A stretch of DNA of 64,000 bases from Streptomyces albireticuli (GTDB lineage Bacteria; Actinomycetota; Actinomycetes; Streptomycetales; Streptomycetaceae), in the NCBI RefSeq assembly GCF_021228125.1, contig NZ_JAJQQS010000009.1:1-64000 (forward strand), given 5' to 3'. Under the pieces are notes generated by a model. It saw only the letters and a list, made by a program, of their open reading frames with translations, was not told where the DNA came from and did not search any database. Made by a program: the position numbers and the translations under genes. Shown here piece by piece: positions 7,435-15,054 of this stretch; within the stretch, counting starts at the first letter, position 1; every line of letters begins with the position of its first letter.

Positions 7435-9012
7435 ATGAGCGTCGCCCGCCGCAGACGGCGCGGCGGAAGACCCGGCCCCGCCGGCGGGAGCGCCGGTGCC
7501 GCGGCCGGGGGCAAGGGTCTCAGCGGAAACTCCGTCGGGTTGCTCGGCAGCGCCGTCATCGGCATCTCCACCGTCGCGCCCGTCTACTGCCTGACCTCCA
7601 CCCTCGGTCCCACCGTCGGCCAGGTCGGCGTCCAGATGCCCGCCGTCTTCCTGGCCGGCTTCCTCCCGATGCTGCTGGTCGCCTTCGCCTACCGCGAGCT
7701 GAACAAGGCCGTGCCCGACTGCGGCACGTCCTTCACCTGGACGGTCCGGGCCTTCGGCCCCAAGGTCGGCTGGATGTGCGGCTGGGGCCTGGTGATCGCG
7801 ACGATCATCGTGCTGTCCAACCTCGCCGGCGTCGCGACCTCCTTCTTCTACCTCCTCCTCGGCGAGCTCACCGGCAGCGACGCCGTCGCCGCCCTCGACG
7901 GCAACCGGCCCGCGCACGTGGCGACCTGCCTGGCCTTCATCGCGCTCGCGACGGCCGTCAGCTACCGCGGGATGACCGCCACCAAGGGCGTGCAGTACGC
8001 CCTCGTCGGCCTCCAACTGGCCGTGCTGGCCGTGTTCGTCACCATGGCCCTGATCAAGGCCCGCTCCGGCGACCTCTCCCTCCCGGCCGGGTCGATCGGC
8101 TTCTCCTGGAGCTGGCTGAACCCCTTCGCCGTGCAGTCCTTCGCGGCCTTCACCGCCGGTCTGTCCCTGTCGATCTTCATGTTCTGGGGCTGGGACGCCT
8201 GTCTGACGGTCAACGAGGAGACCGAGGGCAGCGACCGTACGCCCGGCAGGGCGGCGCTCATCGCCATGGTCGTGCTCGTGGGCTCGTACCTCCTGACCGC
8301 CGTCGCCGCCCAGATGTTCGCCGGTGTCGGCGACGAGGGCCTGGGCCTCGGCAACCCCGAGACCGCCGACAACGTCTTCGCCGCCCTCGCCGACCCCGTC
8401 ATGGGCACGGCGCTCGGCGTCCTGCTCTTCGTCGCCGTCCTGGCCTCGGCCGCCGCGAGCCTCCAGACGACGTTCCTGCCGGTCGCCCGCACGGTCCTGG
8501 CCATGAGCGCCTACCGGGCCCTGCCGCCGTCCTTCGCCCGCGTCCACCCGCGCTTCCGGTCACCGGGCCGCGCGACCGTCGCGGCGGGCATCGCCACCGG
8601 CGTCTTCTACGCCGTGATGAGCTTCCTCAGCACCAACGTCCTGATCGACACGATCTACGCCCTCGGGCTGATGATCTGCTTCTACTACTCGATCACCGCC
8701 TTCGCCTGCGCCTGGTACTTCCGCGGCGTGCTCCGCGACTCCGTGCGCGACGCGCTCTTCAAGGGGGTCTTCCCCGTGCTGGGCGGGCTCCTCCTGGCCG
8801 CCGTCTTCTGCAAGACGCTCTACGACATGTGGGACCCGGCGTACGGCAGCGGCAGCTCCGTCCTGGGGGTCGGCTCGGTCTTCGTCATCGGTGTGGGGCT
8901 GCTGCTGATCGGTGTGGCGCTGATGCTGGTGATGCGGTGGCGCCGTCCGGCGTTCTTCCGGGGCGAGGTGCTGACGGGGGCGACGCCGGTGTCGGTGGTC
9001 GTCGGCGAGTGA
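7435..9012 (+). CDS. APC-family amino acid permease
   Basis: A 525-residue polytopic membrane transporter of the APC superfamily. A basic, Gly-rich cytoplasmic N-terminus (RRRRRGGRPG) precedes GNSVGLLGSAVIGISTVAP, which matches the unwound TM1 substrate/ion site typical of APC transporters. At least eleven further hydrophobic segments follow. The conserved FWGWDACLTVNEET motif and the late TM hairpins fit the family. ATG 7435 was chosen because GGAG (7423-7426) sits 8 nt upstream; an earlier ATG at 7279 lacks a convincing ribosome site. It probably imports an amino acid or amine, and its place behind the deacylase-like gene would suit uptake of a substrate or product of that block. Confidence 0.85.
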   Translation: MSVARRRRRGGRPGPAGGSAGAAAGGKGLSGNSVGLLGSAVIGISTVAPVYCLTSTLGPTVGQVGVQMPAVFLAGFLPMLLVAFAYRELNKAVPDCGTSFTWTVRAFGPKVGWMCGWGLVIATIIVLSNLAGVATSFFYLLLGELTGSDAVAALDGNRPAHVATCLAFIALATAVSYRGMTATKGVQYALVGLQLAVLAVFVTMALIKARSGDLSLPAGSIGFSWSWLNPFAVQSFAAFTAGLSLSIFMFWGWDACLTVNEETEGSDRTPGRAALIAMVVLVGSYLLTAVAAQMFAGVGDEGLGLGNPETADNVFAALADPVMGTALGVLLFVAVLASAAASLQTTFLPVARTVLAMSAYRALPPSFARVHPRFRSPGRATVAAGIATGVFYAVMSFLSTNVLIDTIYALGLMICFYYSITAFACAWYFRGVLRDSVRDALFKGVFPVLGGLLLAAVFCKTLYDMWDPAYGSGSSVLGVGSVFVIGVGLLLIGVALMLVMRWRRPAFFRGEVLTGATPVSVVVGE

Positions 9013-9112
9013 ACGTACGGGGCGGACGGGACCGGTGAACGCACGGGGCGGAAGGGACCAGTGAACGTACGGGGCGGACGGGACCAGTGAACGCACGGGG
9101 CGGACGGGGCGG
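9009..9112 (+). repeat. Four 26-bp tandem repeats overlapping the permease stop codon
   Basis: Units begin GTGAACG(T/C)ACGGGGCGGA at 9009, 9035, 9061 and 9087, period 26 bp. The first GTGA contains the TGA stop of the permease (9010-9012). T and C alternate at the eighth base between units, so the array looks like a doubled dimer. The fourth unit degenerates at its end. No gene is seen in 9013-9241. Confidence 0.85.
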
Positions 9113-9241
9113 ATGGCGCGACCCTGCCCTTGTCCCCTCTGTTCCGGCCATGCTCGGTCACGGCTCTGGCCGAGCCCCCGGCGGATGGGCAGGATGTCCG
9201 GCTGACGGCATCCTCGACCTCATCACAGGGGGAGACAGCCC

Positions 9242-9652
9242 ATGAGAACCCGCATACGCACCAGCCTCGCCTTGGCCGCCTCGGCGGCGGCCGTACTCGC
9301 CGGCGGGCTCGCCGCCGCCGGCCCGGCGGCGGCACAGTCCGGCGTCACGGCGGCGAGCTGCCAGCCGAAGAAGACCATCACCGTGTCGGGCGGGAAGGCC
9401 GAGTACACGGAGTGCCGGCGCACGTCCAACGGCAAGAAGCAGAGCAGCGTCATCCTGACCCTGTGGGACCGTGCGTATTGCGCGAATCCGTTCGCCCGGG
9501 TGCTGATCGGCTCGTACGACGTGACGTTCACCCACTTCGACCCGTATCTGTCCGACGAGAGCCGGGAGTTCAAGACCGGCTGGCACAACGGGGCCGACGC
9601 CAAGGTGTGGCTCGACGTCCGGCGCACGTGCCACGGCGGGGACCTGGTCTGA
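9242..9652 (+). CDS. Small secreted protein of unknown function
   Basis: 136 residues with a clear Sec signal peptide: basic start MRTRIRT, an Ala/Leu-rich core, and likely cleavage after GPAAA-Q near residue 32. The mature part has four cysteines (C40, C58, C80 and C129), which could form two disulfides. AGGGGGAG lies just upstream of the ATG. I do not recognise the family. The mature domain is small, beta-rich and soluble by composition. It is flanked by a repeat array and a methyltransferase gene that offer no clue to its job. Confidence 0.75.
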   Translation: MRTRIRTSLALAASAAAVLAGGLAAAGPAAAQSGVTAASCQPKKTITVSGGKAEYTECRRTSNGKKQSSVILTLWDRAYCANPFARVLIGSYDVTFTHFDPYLSDESREFKTGWHNGADAKVWLDVRRTCHGGDLV

Positions 9653-9753
9653 CGCGTCCGGGAGACCTTCCGTGCCGCGGGGTGCGCCGTCGTGACGGCC
9701 GCGCACCCTGCGGCATTCGCCGCCCCCCACACCACAGGGAGTACCGGGAATCC

Positions 9754-10854
9754 ATGAACCGTACCCAGGAGGTCGCCCGGCGCCGCGCCGGATACCAGCG
9801 CGAACTCGCCCTCGGCACGGACCGCTTCCACGCGCCGAAACGCACCACGTGCCCCTGGTGCGGCTCCTCCCGGCTGCGCACGAGGCTGCGCACCGTCGAT
9901 CTGCTCCAGCACAAGCCCGGCACCTTCGTCGTGGACCAGTGCGGAGACTGTTCCCACTCCTTCCAGAACCCCCGGCTCACACCCGAGGGGCTGGACTTCT
10001 ACTACCGGGACTACTACGACGGCCTCGGCGTCGCCCACGCGGACTGGCTCTTCGGCCCCTGGGGCAGCCGCAAGCGCTACCTCGCCAGCGCCCGCGCCCT
10101 CCTCCCGTTCGGCGCCCCCCGCCGCTGGCTCGACGTCGGCACCGGGCACGGGCACTTCCCCGGGGCCGCCCGTACTGTGCATCCGGGCACCGTCTTCGAC
10201 GGGCTCGACCGCAGCGCGGGCGTCGAGGAGGCCCGGCGCCGGGGCCGGATCGCCGAGGCGTACCGCGGCGGCCTGACGGAACTCGCCCCCGAACTGGAGG
10301 GGCGGTACGACGTGGTGAGCATGTTCCACTACCTGGAACACAGCATCGACCCGCGCGCGGAACTGGCCGCCGCGAAGGCCCTTCTCGCCCCCGGCGGCCG
10401 CCTGATCATCGAGGTACCGGACCCCGAGTGCGCGATGAGCCGGGTCCTGGGCCGCTGGTGGATCCCGTACCTCCAGCCCCAGCACCTGCACCTCTTCCCC
10501 TTCGCCAACCTCCGCCGCGAACTGGAGTCACTCGGCTTCACCGTCGTCGCCGTCGAACGGCACGAACCGCACACCGCGGTCGACCTGACCTGCGCGGCGG
10601 CCCTCGCCCTCGGCCACGTCCTGCCACCGGCCGACGAGCCCTGGCACGCCCATCCGCCGACCGCGCCGCGGCGGATGGCCCGGGAGGCGCTGTTCTGGTC
10701 GGCCTTCCCGCTGCTGGCCGGCGTGTACGGCCTGGACCGGCTCCTCGCGCCGCTCCTGAGCCGTGCGGGGTTCTCGAACGCGTACCGGATTGTTGTGCGG
10801 GCCCCTCACGGGCGGTTCAGCGTCCCAGGCGGCCCGCCCGCACCTCGCGGATGA
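9754..10854 (+). CDS. Class I SAM-dependent methyltransferase with N-terminal zinc ribbon
   Basis: 366 residues. An N-terminal treble of cysteines (TTCPWCGS near 28-35 and QCGDCSHSF near 60-68) forms a CxxC...CxxC zinc ribbon. A methyltransferase-23-type Rossmann domain follows, with WLDVGTGHGHF as SAM motif I and YDVVSMFHYLEH as the post-II region. After that, LAPGGRLIIEVPDPE and HLHLFPF are typical of methyltransferases acting on sugars or small molecules. Zinc-ribbon methyltransferases of this layout often act on lipids, glycans or secondary metabolites; the substrate is not evident here. Its last 38 bp overlap the convergent DUF397 gene. Confidence 0.8.
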   Translation: MNRTQEVARRRAGYQRELALGTDRFHAPKRTTCPWCGSSRLRTRLRTVDLLQHKPGTFVVDQCGDCSHSFQNPRLTPEGLDFYYRDYYDGLGVAHADWLFGPWGSRKRYLASARALLPFGAPRRWLDVGTGHGHFPGAARTVHPGTVFDGLDRSAGVEEARRRGRIAEAYRGGLTELAPELEGRYDVVSMFHYLEHSIDPRAELAAAKALLAPGGRLIIEVPDPECAMSRVLGRWWIPYLQPQHLHLFPFANLRRELESLGFTVVAVERHEPHTAVDLTCAAALALGHVLPPADEPWHAHPPTAPRRMAREALFWSAFPLLAGVYGLDRLLAPLLSRAGFSNAYRIVVRAPHGRFSVPGGPPAPRG

Positions 10855-11047
10855 ACGCGGACCAGGATGCCGTCGGCACGACGAGGGCGGGGCCGTGGTG
10901 CTGTTTGGAGTCGCGGATGCCGACGTGGCCGGTCAGCGCTGCGATGGATACGCAGCCGGCGCCGGTGTTGTCTCCGCTGTAGGAGGACTTGAACCAGGCG
11001 GTCTCATCTGCCAGGTCGAGGGCGGTCAGCTGTGTGTTAGTCGACAT
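10817..11047 (-). CDS. DUF397 protein, partner of the adjacent XRE regulator
   Basis: 76 residues of the actinobacterial DUF397 family, recognised from AWFKSSYSGDNTGAGCVSIA, VGIRDSK and the later W-SAFIREVRAG. DUF397 proteins are usually paired with XRE/DUF5753 regulators, as in the whiJ-type loci of Streptomyces, where the small protein is thought to modulate the DNA-binding partner. Its ATG (11047) overlaps the end of the XRE gene by 11 bp, so translation is probably coupled. The 3' end overlaps the convergent methyltransferase gene by 38 bp. Confidence 0.88.
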   Translation of the reverse strand: MSTNTQLTALDLADETAWFKSSYSGDNTGAGCVSIAALTGHVGIRDSKQHHGPALVVPTASWSAFIREVRAGRLGR

Positions 11048-11906
11048 CGATCTCTCTCGCCAGTCGGTGGAGGAACTCGGCGGTCTTTACCGGCGCCAGG
11101 GCGCTCTCGCGCATCGCGTCGAACCTTCGGGCGTAGAGCCAGACCTCGCGCGGCTTGTCGGACACGGTCATGACCTGTGGGCCGTCCTCCATGACCACGG
11201 GGTCGAGCTTGGAGTCGAAGTCCAGGATCACGAAGTTCGCGCTTGCGCGGTACGTGACGAGGTTCTGCGGAAGGATCTGGACCGTCACGTGATCGAGTGC
11301 TGCTACCCGCTCGATTTCTTCGTACTGTTCCCGCATGACATCCGGGCCACCGATGACGCGGCGGAGCGCGGCCTCGTCAATGATCACTCGAAGTTCGATC
11401 GGGTCGTCGCCGTGCACGATCTCTTTCCGCTTCATGCGGAGGGCTACGTTCTCCTCGACGAACTCGGTTGTCCTCTCGTCAACCGGCTTCGCCGTCATGA
11501 ACATGGCCCGGGTGTAGCTTTCGGTCTGTAAGAGCCCGAAGACAACCTGCGAGTGCCATGCGCGCATGGTGACGGCGTCGGATTCCAGCCCCGCGTAGAG
11601 CAGGGCGCCCGATGGCATGAAGTTTTGGTACGGGCGGTACCAGTCAGGACTGAGCGACTCTCGGTGGAGCGTCAGCAGGGAGTCGCGGTCGTTCCGGTCG
11701 GTTACGCCGTAGAAGTCGAGCAGGTCTTCCAGATCGCGGACACGCGGAAGCTGGTTGTGCCCGGACTCGACCCTGTTGAGCTTGGTGTCCGAGCTCTCGA
11801 TGGCTGCGGCGGCTTCCTTGGTGCTGTACCCCTTCTTCTCCCGAAGGCGGCGGAGCTCCTTGCCCAGCTCCCTCCGACGGAACGTCGGACCGCGTCGTGC
11901 TGCCAC
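11037..11906 (-). CDS. XRE-family helix-turn-helix regulator with DUF5753 domain (WhiJ-like)
   Basis: 289 residues: a helix-turn-helix near 14-70 (LGKELRRLREKKGYSTKEAA, then a NRVESG recognition region) followed by the DUF5753 domain beginning near DWYRPYQN. That domain carries the family landmarks GLLQTESYTRAM and ALRRVIGG. The start is taken as GTG at 11906: AGGG precedes it by about six bases, and upstream in-frame sequence reads as promoter DNA. With the overlapping DUF397 gene it forms a standard regulator pair. It faces the graspetide cluster across a 270-bp divergent region, so it is the natural candidate for its pathway regulator. Confidence 0.88.
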   Translation of the reverse strand: MAARRGPTFRRRELGKELRRLREKKGYSTKEAAAAIESSDTKLNRVESGHNQLPRVRDLEDLLDFYGVTDRNDRDSLLTLHRESLSPDWYRPYQNFMPSGALLYAGLESDAVTMRAWHSQVVFGLLQTESYTRAMFMTAKPVDERTTEFVEENVALRMKRKEIVHGDDPIELRVIIDEAALRRVIGGPDVMREQYEEIERVAALDHVTVQILPQNLVTYRASANFVILDFDSKLDPVVMEDGPQVMTVSDKPREVWLYARRFDAMRESALAPVKTAEFLHRLAREIDVD

Positions 11907-12176
11907 TTTGAGCCCTCCCGGTGCTGTACCCGGTGTCGCGCCTCCGTACCCCGTTGGCGCGTTCCTGTTGGTCCTCGGCAAGCCCCTGTCGGCCCCCGAA
12001 CTCGCCCTGTTGGCAGTGTTCCAGCTGTTGTACCCGGTCCTGCAACCCATGCCGGAGCTTTGTCATATGCCAATTTTCCCCGGAATGTTGGCCCGGCTTG
12101 CGGCCGAAGTCACGGCTGCGGGACGGTGATTCGGCCACCGAGACGCATCCCGTCACTCTCGTGAAGGAGCCGCCCC
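11907..12176. promoter_or_regulatory. Divergent control region of the graspetide cluster
   Basis: This 270-bp gap is clearly less GC-rich than its surroundings near 12045-12095. It contains a near-palindrome at 12060-12073 (TTGTCATATGCCAA, one mismatched pair, centred on CATATG). A 10-bp direct repeat, TGTACCCGGT, occurs at 11925-11934 and 12029-12038. TTGTCA at 12060-12065 could also act as a -35 box for the plus-strand genes. These are candidate binding sites for the XRE regulator; no gene is seen. Confidence 0.45.
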
Positions 12177-12596
12177 ATGCCCGCCTTCTCCCGCACCGGA
12201 CACCACGTCGGAGAGCTCGCCCCTGTACGTCCTCAAGCCGCTGCCGGCCCCCGTCGGTCCGCCATCGAGGAGGTGATCCGTGAAGCCCTTTCCATGGACC
12301 GCCTCCTGCCCACCCCCGACCGCATGCGCGTGCTCACCACCCGCCTGCTCGCCTTCGTAGGGGCCGCGGCCACCGCGCTGGAGGAGTCCGTGAACGACCT
12401 GCCCATGGACGACCCGGTACGGCGGGACGCCCTCGCCGTCGTCAAGGAGGCCCGCTACCGGCGGGGGATCGGGCCCGGGGACGGGTACGGCTCGGCGATG
12501 GTGTTCACGAGGAGCCTCGGGCAGGCCACCGACGCGCTGGTCCGGCAGCAGCGGCGGCTCGCGCACGACCAAGGGGGTCGCGATTCCGTTGGTTGA
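12177..12596 (+). CDS. DUF6415-like protein at the head of the graspetide operon
   Basis: 139 residues, mostly helical, with SAIEEVIREALSMDRLLP, RLLAFVGAAATALEESV and a Gly-rich YGSAMVFTRSLGQATDALVRQQ. It resembles the small Streptomyces proteins grouped as DUF6415 and associated with natural-product loci; I know of no assigned activity. GAAGGAG lies a few bases before the ATG. It is the first gene downstream of the divergent control region and ends 67 bp before the precursor gene. It is probably co-transcribed with tgmABC, perhaps as a regulator or accessory factor. Confidence 0.7.
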   Translation: MPAFSRTGHHVGELAPVRPQAAAGPRRSAIEEVIREALSMDRLLPTPDRMRVLTTRLLAFVGAAATALEESVNDLPMDDPVRRDALAVVKEARYRRGIGPGDGYGSAMVFTRSLGQATDALVRQQRRLAHDQGGRDSVG

Positions 12597-12663
12597 GGCC
12601 GCCTACCGGTCGGCTCAAGGCCGTACCAAACTGATCCGCCAGACGCGACCGAAGGAGACACTG

Positions 12664-12915
12664 GTGTCCGATCCCGATGCTTTGCCCTGGGGCTTGACCC
12701 GTATGCGGCCCTTCCCGGAGACCGTGCGGCTTCCGCACGAATCGCTCGTGCTCGACTCCGCCACGCAGCTTCCCCGGAGCATGGACGGGAGCGGTAGGTC
12801 CGTGCCCGTGATGGACAAGCACAAGAGGTCGGAGACGTCGAAGGAGACCGCGACGAGGACCAGCCTCGACGGCACCTCGGACCAGGGAAGCGACCAAGAG
12901 GGCGACACGGACTGA
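12664..12915 (+). CDS. tgmA: Graspetide (ATP-grasp-modified RiPP) precursor peptide
   Basis: 83 residues from GTG 12664, which has AAGGAG (12652-12657) six bases upstream. The leader carries the family signature PWGLTRMRPFPE (8-19), the recognition segment of TgmA/GRASP-target precursors, followed by SLVLDSATQ. The C-terminal part (about 50-83) is almost entirely polar, alternating Ser/Thr with Asp/Glu, as needed for side-chain ester links made by a graspetide ligase. Two Asp-Gly pairs occur, D41-G42 and D69-G70. D69-G70, inside TSLDGTSD, is the better candidate for aspartimide formation by the neighbouring methyltransferase. The stop codon lies 14 bp before tgmB. Ring connectivity and the cleavage site cannot be read from sequence alone. 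Confidence 0.85.
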   Translation: MSDPDALPWGLTRMRPFPETVRLPHESLVLDSATQLPRSMDGSGRSVPVMDKHKRSETSKETATRTSLDGTSDQGSDQEGDTD

Positions 12916-12929
12916 GGGAGGGATTGCAG

Positions 12930-13895
12930 ATGGCAGACGGCCGGCCCGTCGTGGTGGTCACCCGCCTCGACGATGTGACCGCTGATCTCGTGATCGCCGA
13001 GCTCAACGAGAGGGACGTCCCGGTCGTCCGCCTGGACCCCGGTGACCTTTCCTCCTCCGTCACCATGGACGTGTTCGTGGGTGGGAAGGGGCCCGAAGGG
13101 CGGATTGCCACCCCGACCCGGGACCTCGACGTCTCGCAGGTGCGAGCGGTGTACTGGCGCAGGCCCAGCCCCTACACCGCACCGGTGGACGTCACGGGTG
13201 CCGAGGCGCTGTGGTGTATCGATCAAGGCCGCTACGGTCTCGGTGGGGTTCTCGGCTCGCTCCCCGGCGCCCACTACATCAATCACCCGTGGCGGAACCG
13301 GGATGCGGAACACAAGCCCGCGCAACTGGCCACCGCTGCCCGCTGCGGCTTGAGGATTCCGCCGACACTAATCACCAACGACCAGAAGTGTGCGCGGCGC
13401 TTCGCTGACGAGCACGGGCCCGTGGTCTACAAACCGATACGGAACACGGACTACACCGATGCCCAAGGGCGGCATCTGAACATTTGGACCGCCGAGGTCA
13501 CCCCTGACGCCATCACCGAGCGCTTGTCCATGGCACCGCACCTGTTCCAACAGCGCGTGAACAAGGTGTGTGATGTCCGGCTGACCGTCGTGGGCGGCGA
13601 GTTGTTCGGCGTGCGTATCGACGGGTCCTCTGGCCTGGACTGGAGGCTCCACTACGACCAGTTGACGTACAGCTCCGTCGAAGTCCCACCTGACGTTGCA
13701 CGGGCAGTACGTGCCTACCTGAACGCATTCGGTCTGGACTTCGGCGCATTCGACTTCGGTGTCGACCAGGAAGGCCGCTGGTGGATGTACGAGTGCAACC
13801 CCAATGGCCAATGGGCTTGGTTCCCGGATCACATCACCGAGCAGATCACCCGAGCCCTCGCCGATCGGCTTCAACACCCCGGAGTGTCCCGATGA
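12930..13895 (+). CDS. tgmB: ATP-grasp peptide maturase (graspetide ligase)
   Basis: 321 residues of the ATP-grasp ribosomal peptide maturase family. These enzymes phosphorylate Asp/Glu side chains of the precursor and close esters or amides with Ser/Thr/Lys. The N-terminal pre-ATP-grasp domain has VYWRRPS (74-80) and NHPWRNRDAEHK. In the ATP-grasp fold, PVVYKPI places K168 on the nucleotide, CDVRLTVVGGELFGVRI (214-230) includes D215 and R217, and FGAFDFGVD with YECNPNGQW (E288, N290, N292) forms the Mg site. ATG 12930 is preceded by GAGGGAGGG. It overlaps tgmC by ATGA (13892-13895), so ligase and methyltransferase are translated together. Confidence 0.92.
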   Translation: MADGRPVVVVTRLDDVTADLVIAELNERDVPVVRLDPGDLSSSVTMDVFVGGKGPEGRIATPTRDLDVSQVRAVYWRRPSPYTAPVDVTGAEALWCIDQGRYGLGGVLGSLPGAHYINHPWRNRDAEHKPAQLATAARCGLRIPPTLITNDQKCARRFADEHGPVVYKPIRNTDYTDAQGRHLNIWTAEVTPDAITERLSMAPHLFQQRVNKVCDVRLTVVGGELFGVRIDGSSGLDWRLHYDQLTYSSVEVPPDVARAVRAYLNAFGLDFGAFDFGVDQEGRWWMYECNPNGQWAWFPDHITEQITRALADRLQHPGVSR

Positions 13896-15031
13896 ACGTA
13901 GACAGTGGGCGGTGCCGCCGTGGGCTCGCCGACGCGATCGCCGCGACCGGAGCCCTCACCGACCCCGCGCTGAGAGAAGCGGTCGAGAGCGTGCCCCGGG
14001 AGGTCTTCCTGGGGGAGGCGGTCTACCGGCCCGAAGGCGCCGCATGGGTGCCCGTACGACGCGAGGAGGTCGGGGAGGCCGAATGGGCCGGCCTGGCCTG
14101 TGCCGACCGGACGTGGGTGACACAGGTGGACGGCCTGGACGCCGATCGTGCCGATGCCCCCGTGACGGGAAGCCCCACCTCCTCGTCCACCCTGCCCTCC
14201 CTGGTCGTGCGCATGGTGCAACTCGCCGATCTCCGCGAGGGGAGCCGCGTCCTGGAGATCGGCACGGGCACCGGCTACTCGACCGCGATCCTCGCTCACC
14301 GCATCGGGGACGGCGGGGTGACCTCCGTCGAGTACGACCCCGGCATCGCGCGCCGGGCCGCCTCCCGTCTCGGCGCGGCCGGATACGCACCGTTCCTGGT
14401 CGTCGGGGACGGCCTCCAAGGCCACAAGGAACGGGCGGAGTACGACGCCGTCGTGGCGACCTGCGCGGTACGCCACATCCCTCCGTCGTGGCTGTGGCAG
14501 GTCCGTGCGGGCGGAAGCATCACGACCACTCTCAGCGGGTGGATGCTCGCCTCGGGGCTGATCCGGCTCACCGTCGCCGAGGACGGCAGCGCTTCCGGTC
14601 GCTTCACCGGAGACCCCGTCTCGTACATGCTCGCCCGACCCCATGAGCGCCCGCCACGGCCCGTGTTCTTCCGGCGCCAGGGAATCACGCGCGCGGGGCG
14701 GGTGGACCCTGCCGTCCTCGACGACTGGACGGGGCATTTCGTCGCACAGCTCGCGGCCCCCTCGGCGGAGGTCATGGCCACGGGTGACGGCCCGGTCCTG
14801 GTGGACGTCGCCACGGGGTCACAAGCGTGGACCGAACCCTCCGGGAGGGGGTGGACGGTCCACCAGCACGGGCCGTTGCGGCTGTGGGACCAGGTGGAGG
14901 ACGCCCTCCTGGTCTGGCAGGGCGCCGGGGCACCCGATCAGTCCCGGTTCGGGATGACGGTCGACGTCGAGCAGAGTCAAACCGTCTGGATCGGCTCGCC
15001 CGACGGGCCCTCCTGGCGGCTGCCCGCCTGA
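13892..15031 (+). CDS. tgmC: PIMT-like methyltransferase of the ATP-grasp peptide maturase system
   Basis: 379 residues. The first two thirds resemble protein-L-isoaspartate O-methyltransferase. TSSSTLPSLVVRMVQLADL (96-114) matches the PIMT substrate loop, VLEIGTGTGYSTAIL (120-134) is SAM motif I, and SVEYDPGIA is the acidic ribose-binding strand. The C-terminal third is an extension beyond normal PIMTs, as in methyltransferases tied to graspetide clusters. In fuscimiditide and amycolimiditide pathways such enzymes methylate a ring Asp, which collapses to an aspartimide; the same chemistry is inferred here. The ATG overlaps the tgmB stop by four bases. The gene ends 23 bp from the convergent EF-Tu-like gene, closing the cluster. 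Confidence 0.88.
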   Translation: MNVDSGRCRRGLADAIAATGALTDPALREAVESVPREVFLGEAVYRPEGAAWVPVRREEVGEAEWAGLACADRTWVTQVDGLDADRADAPVTGSPTSSSTLPSLVVRMVQLADLREGSRVLEIGTGTGYSTAILAHRIGDGGVTSVEYDPGIARRAASRLGAAGYAPFLVVGDGLQGHKERAEYDAVVATCAVRHIPPSWLWQVRAGGSITTTLSGWMLASGLIRLTVAEDGSASGRFTGDPVSYMLARPHERPPRPVFFRRQGITRAGRVDPAVLDDWTGHFVAQLAAPSAEVMATGDGPVLVDVATGSQAWTEPSGRGWTVHQHGPLRLWDQVEDALLVWQGAGAPDQSRFGMTVDVEQSQTVWIGSPDGPSWRLPA

Positions 15032-15054
15032 CCGCTCCGTTTCCGCGGCTCCGC

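Noticed and set aside
11904..12050. Longer N-terminus for the XRE regulator
   Set aside because: The segment lies in the AT-richer divergent control region and lacks homology; the GTG at 11906 has a ribosome site.
12589..12663. Earlier ATG for the graspetide precursor
   Set aside because: The GTG at 12664 has an AAGGAG six bases upstream and begins the usual short leader; the upstream part has no family resemblance and overlaps the previous gene.
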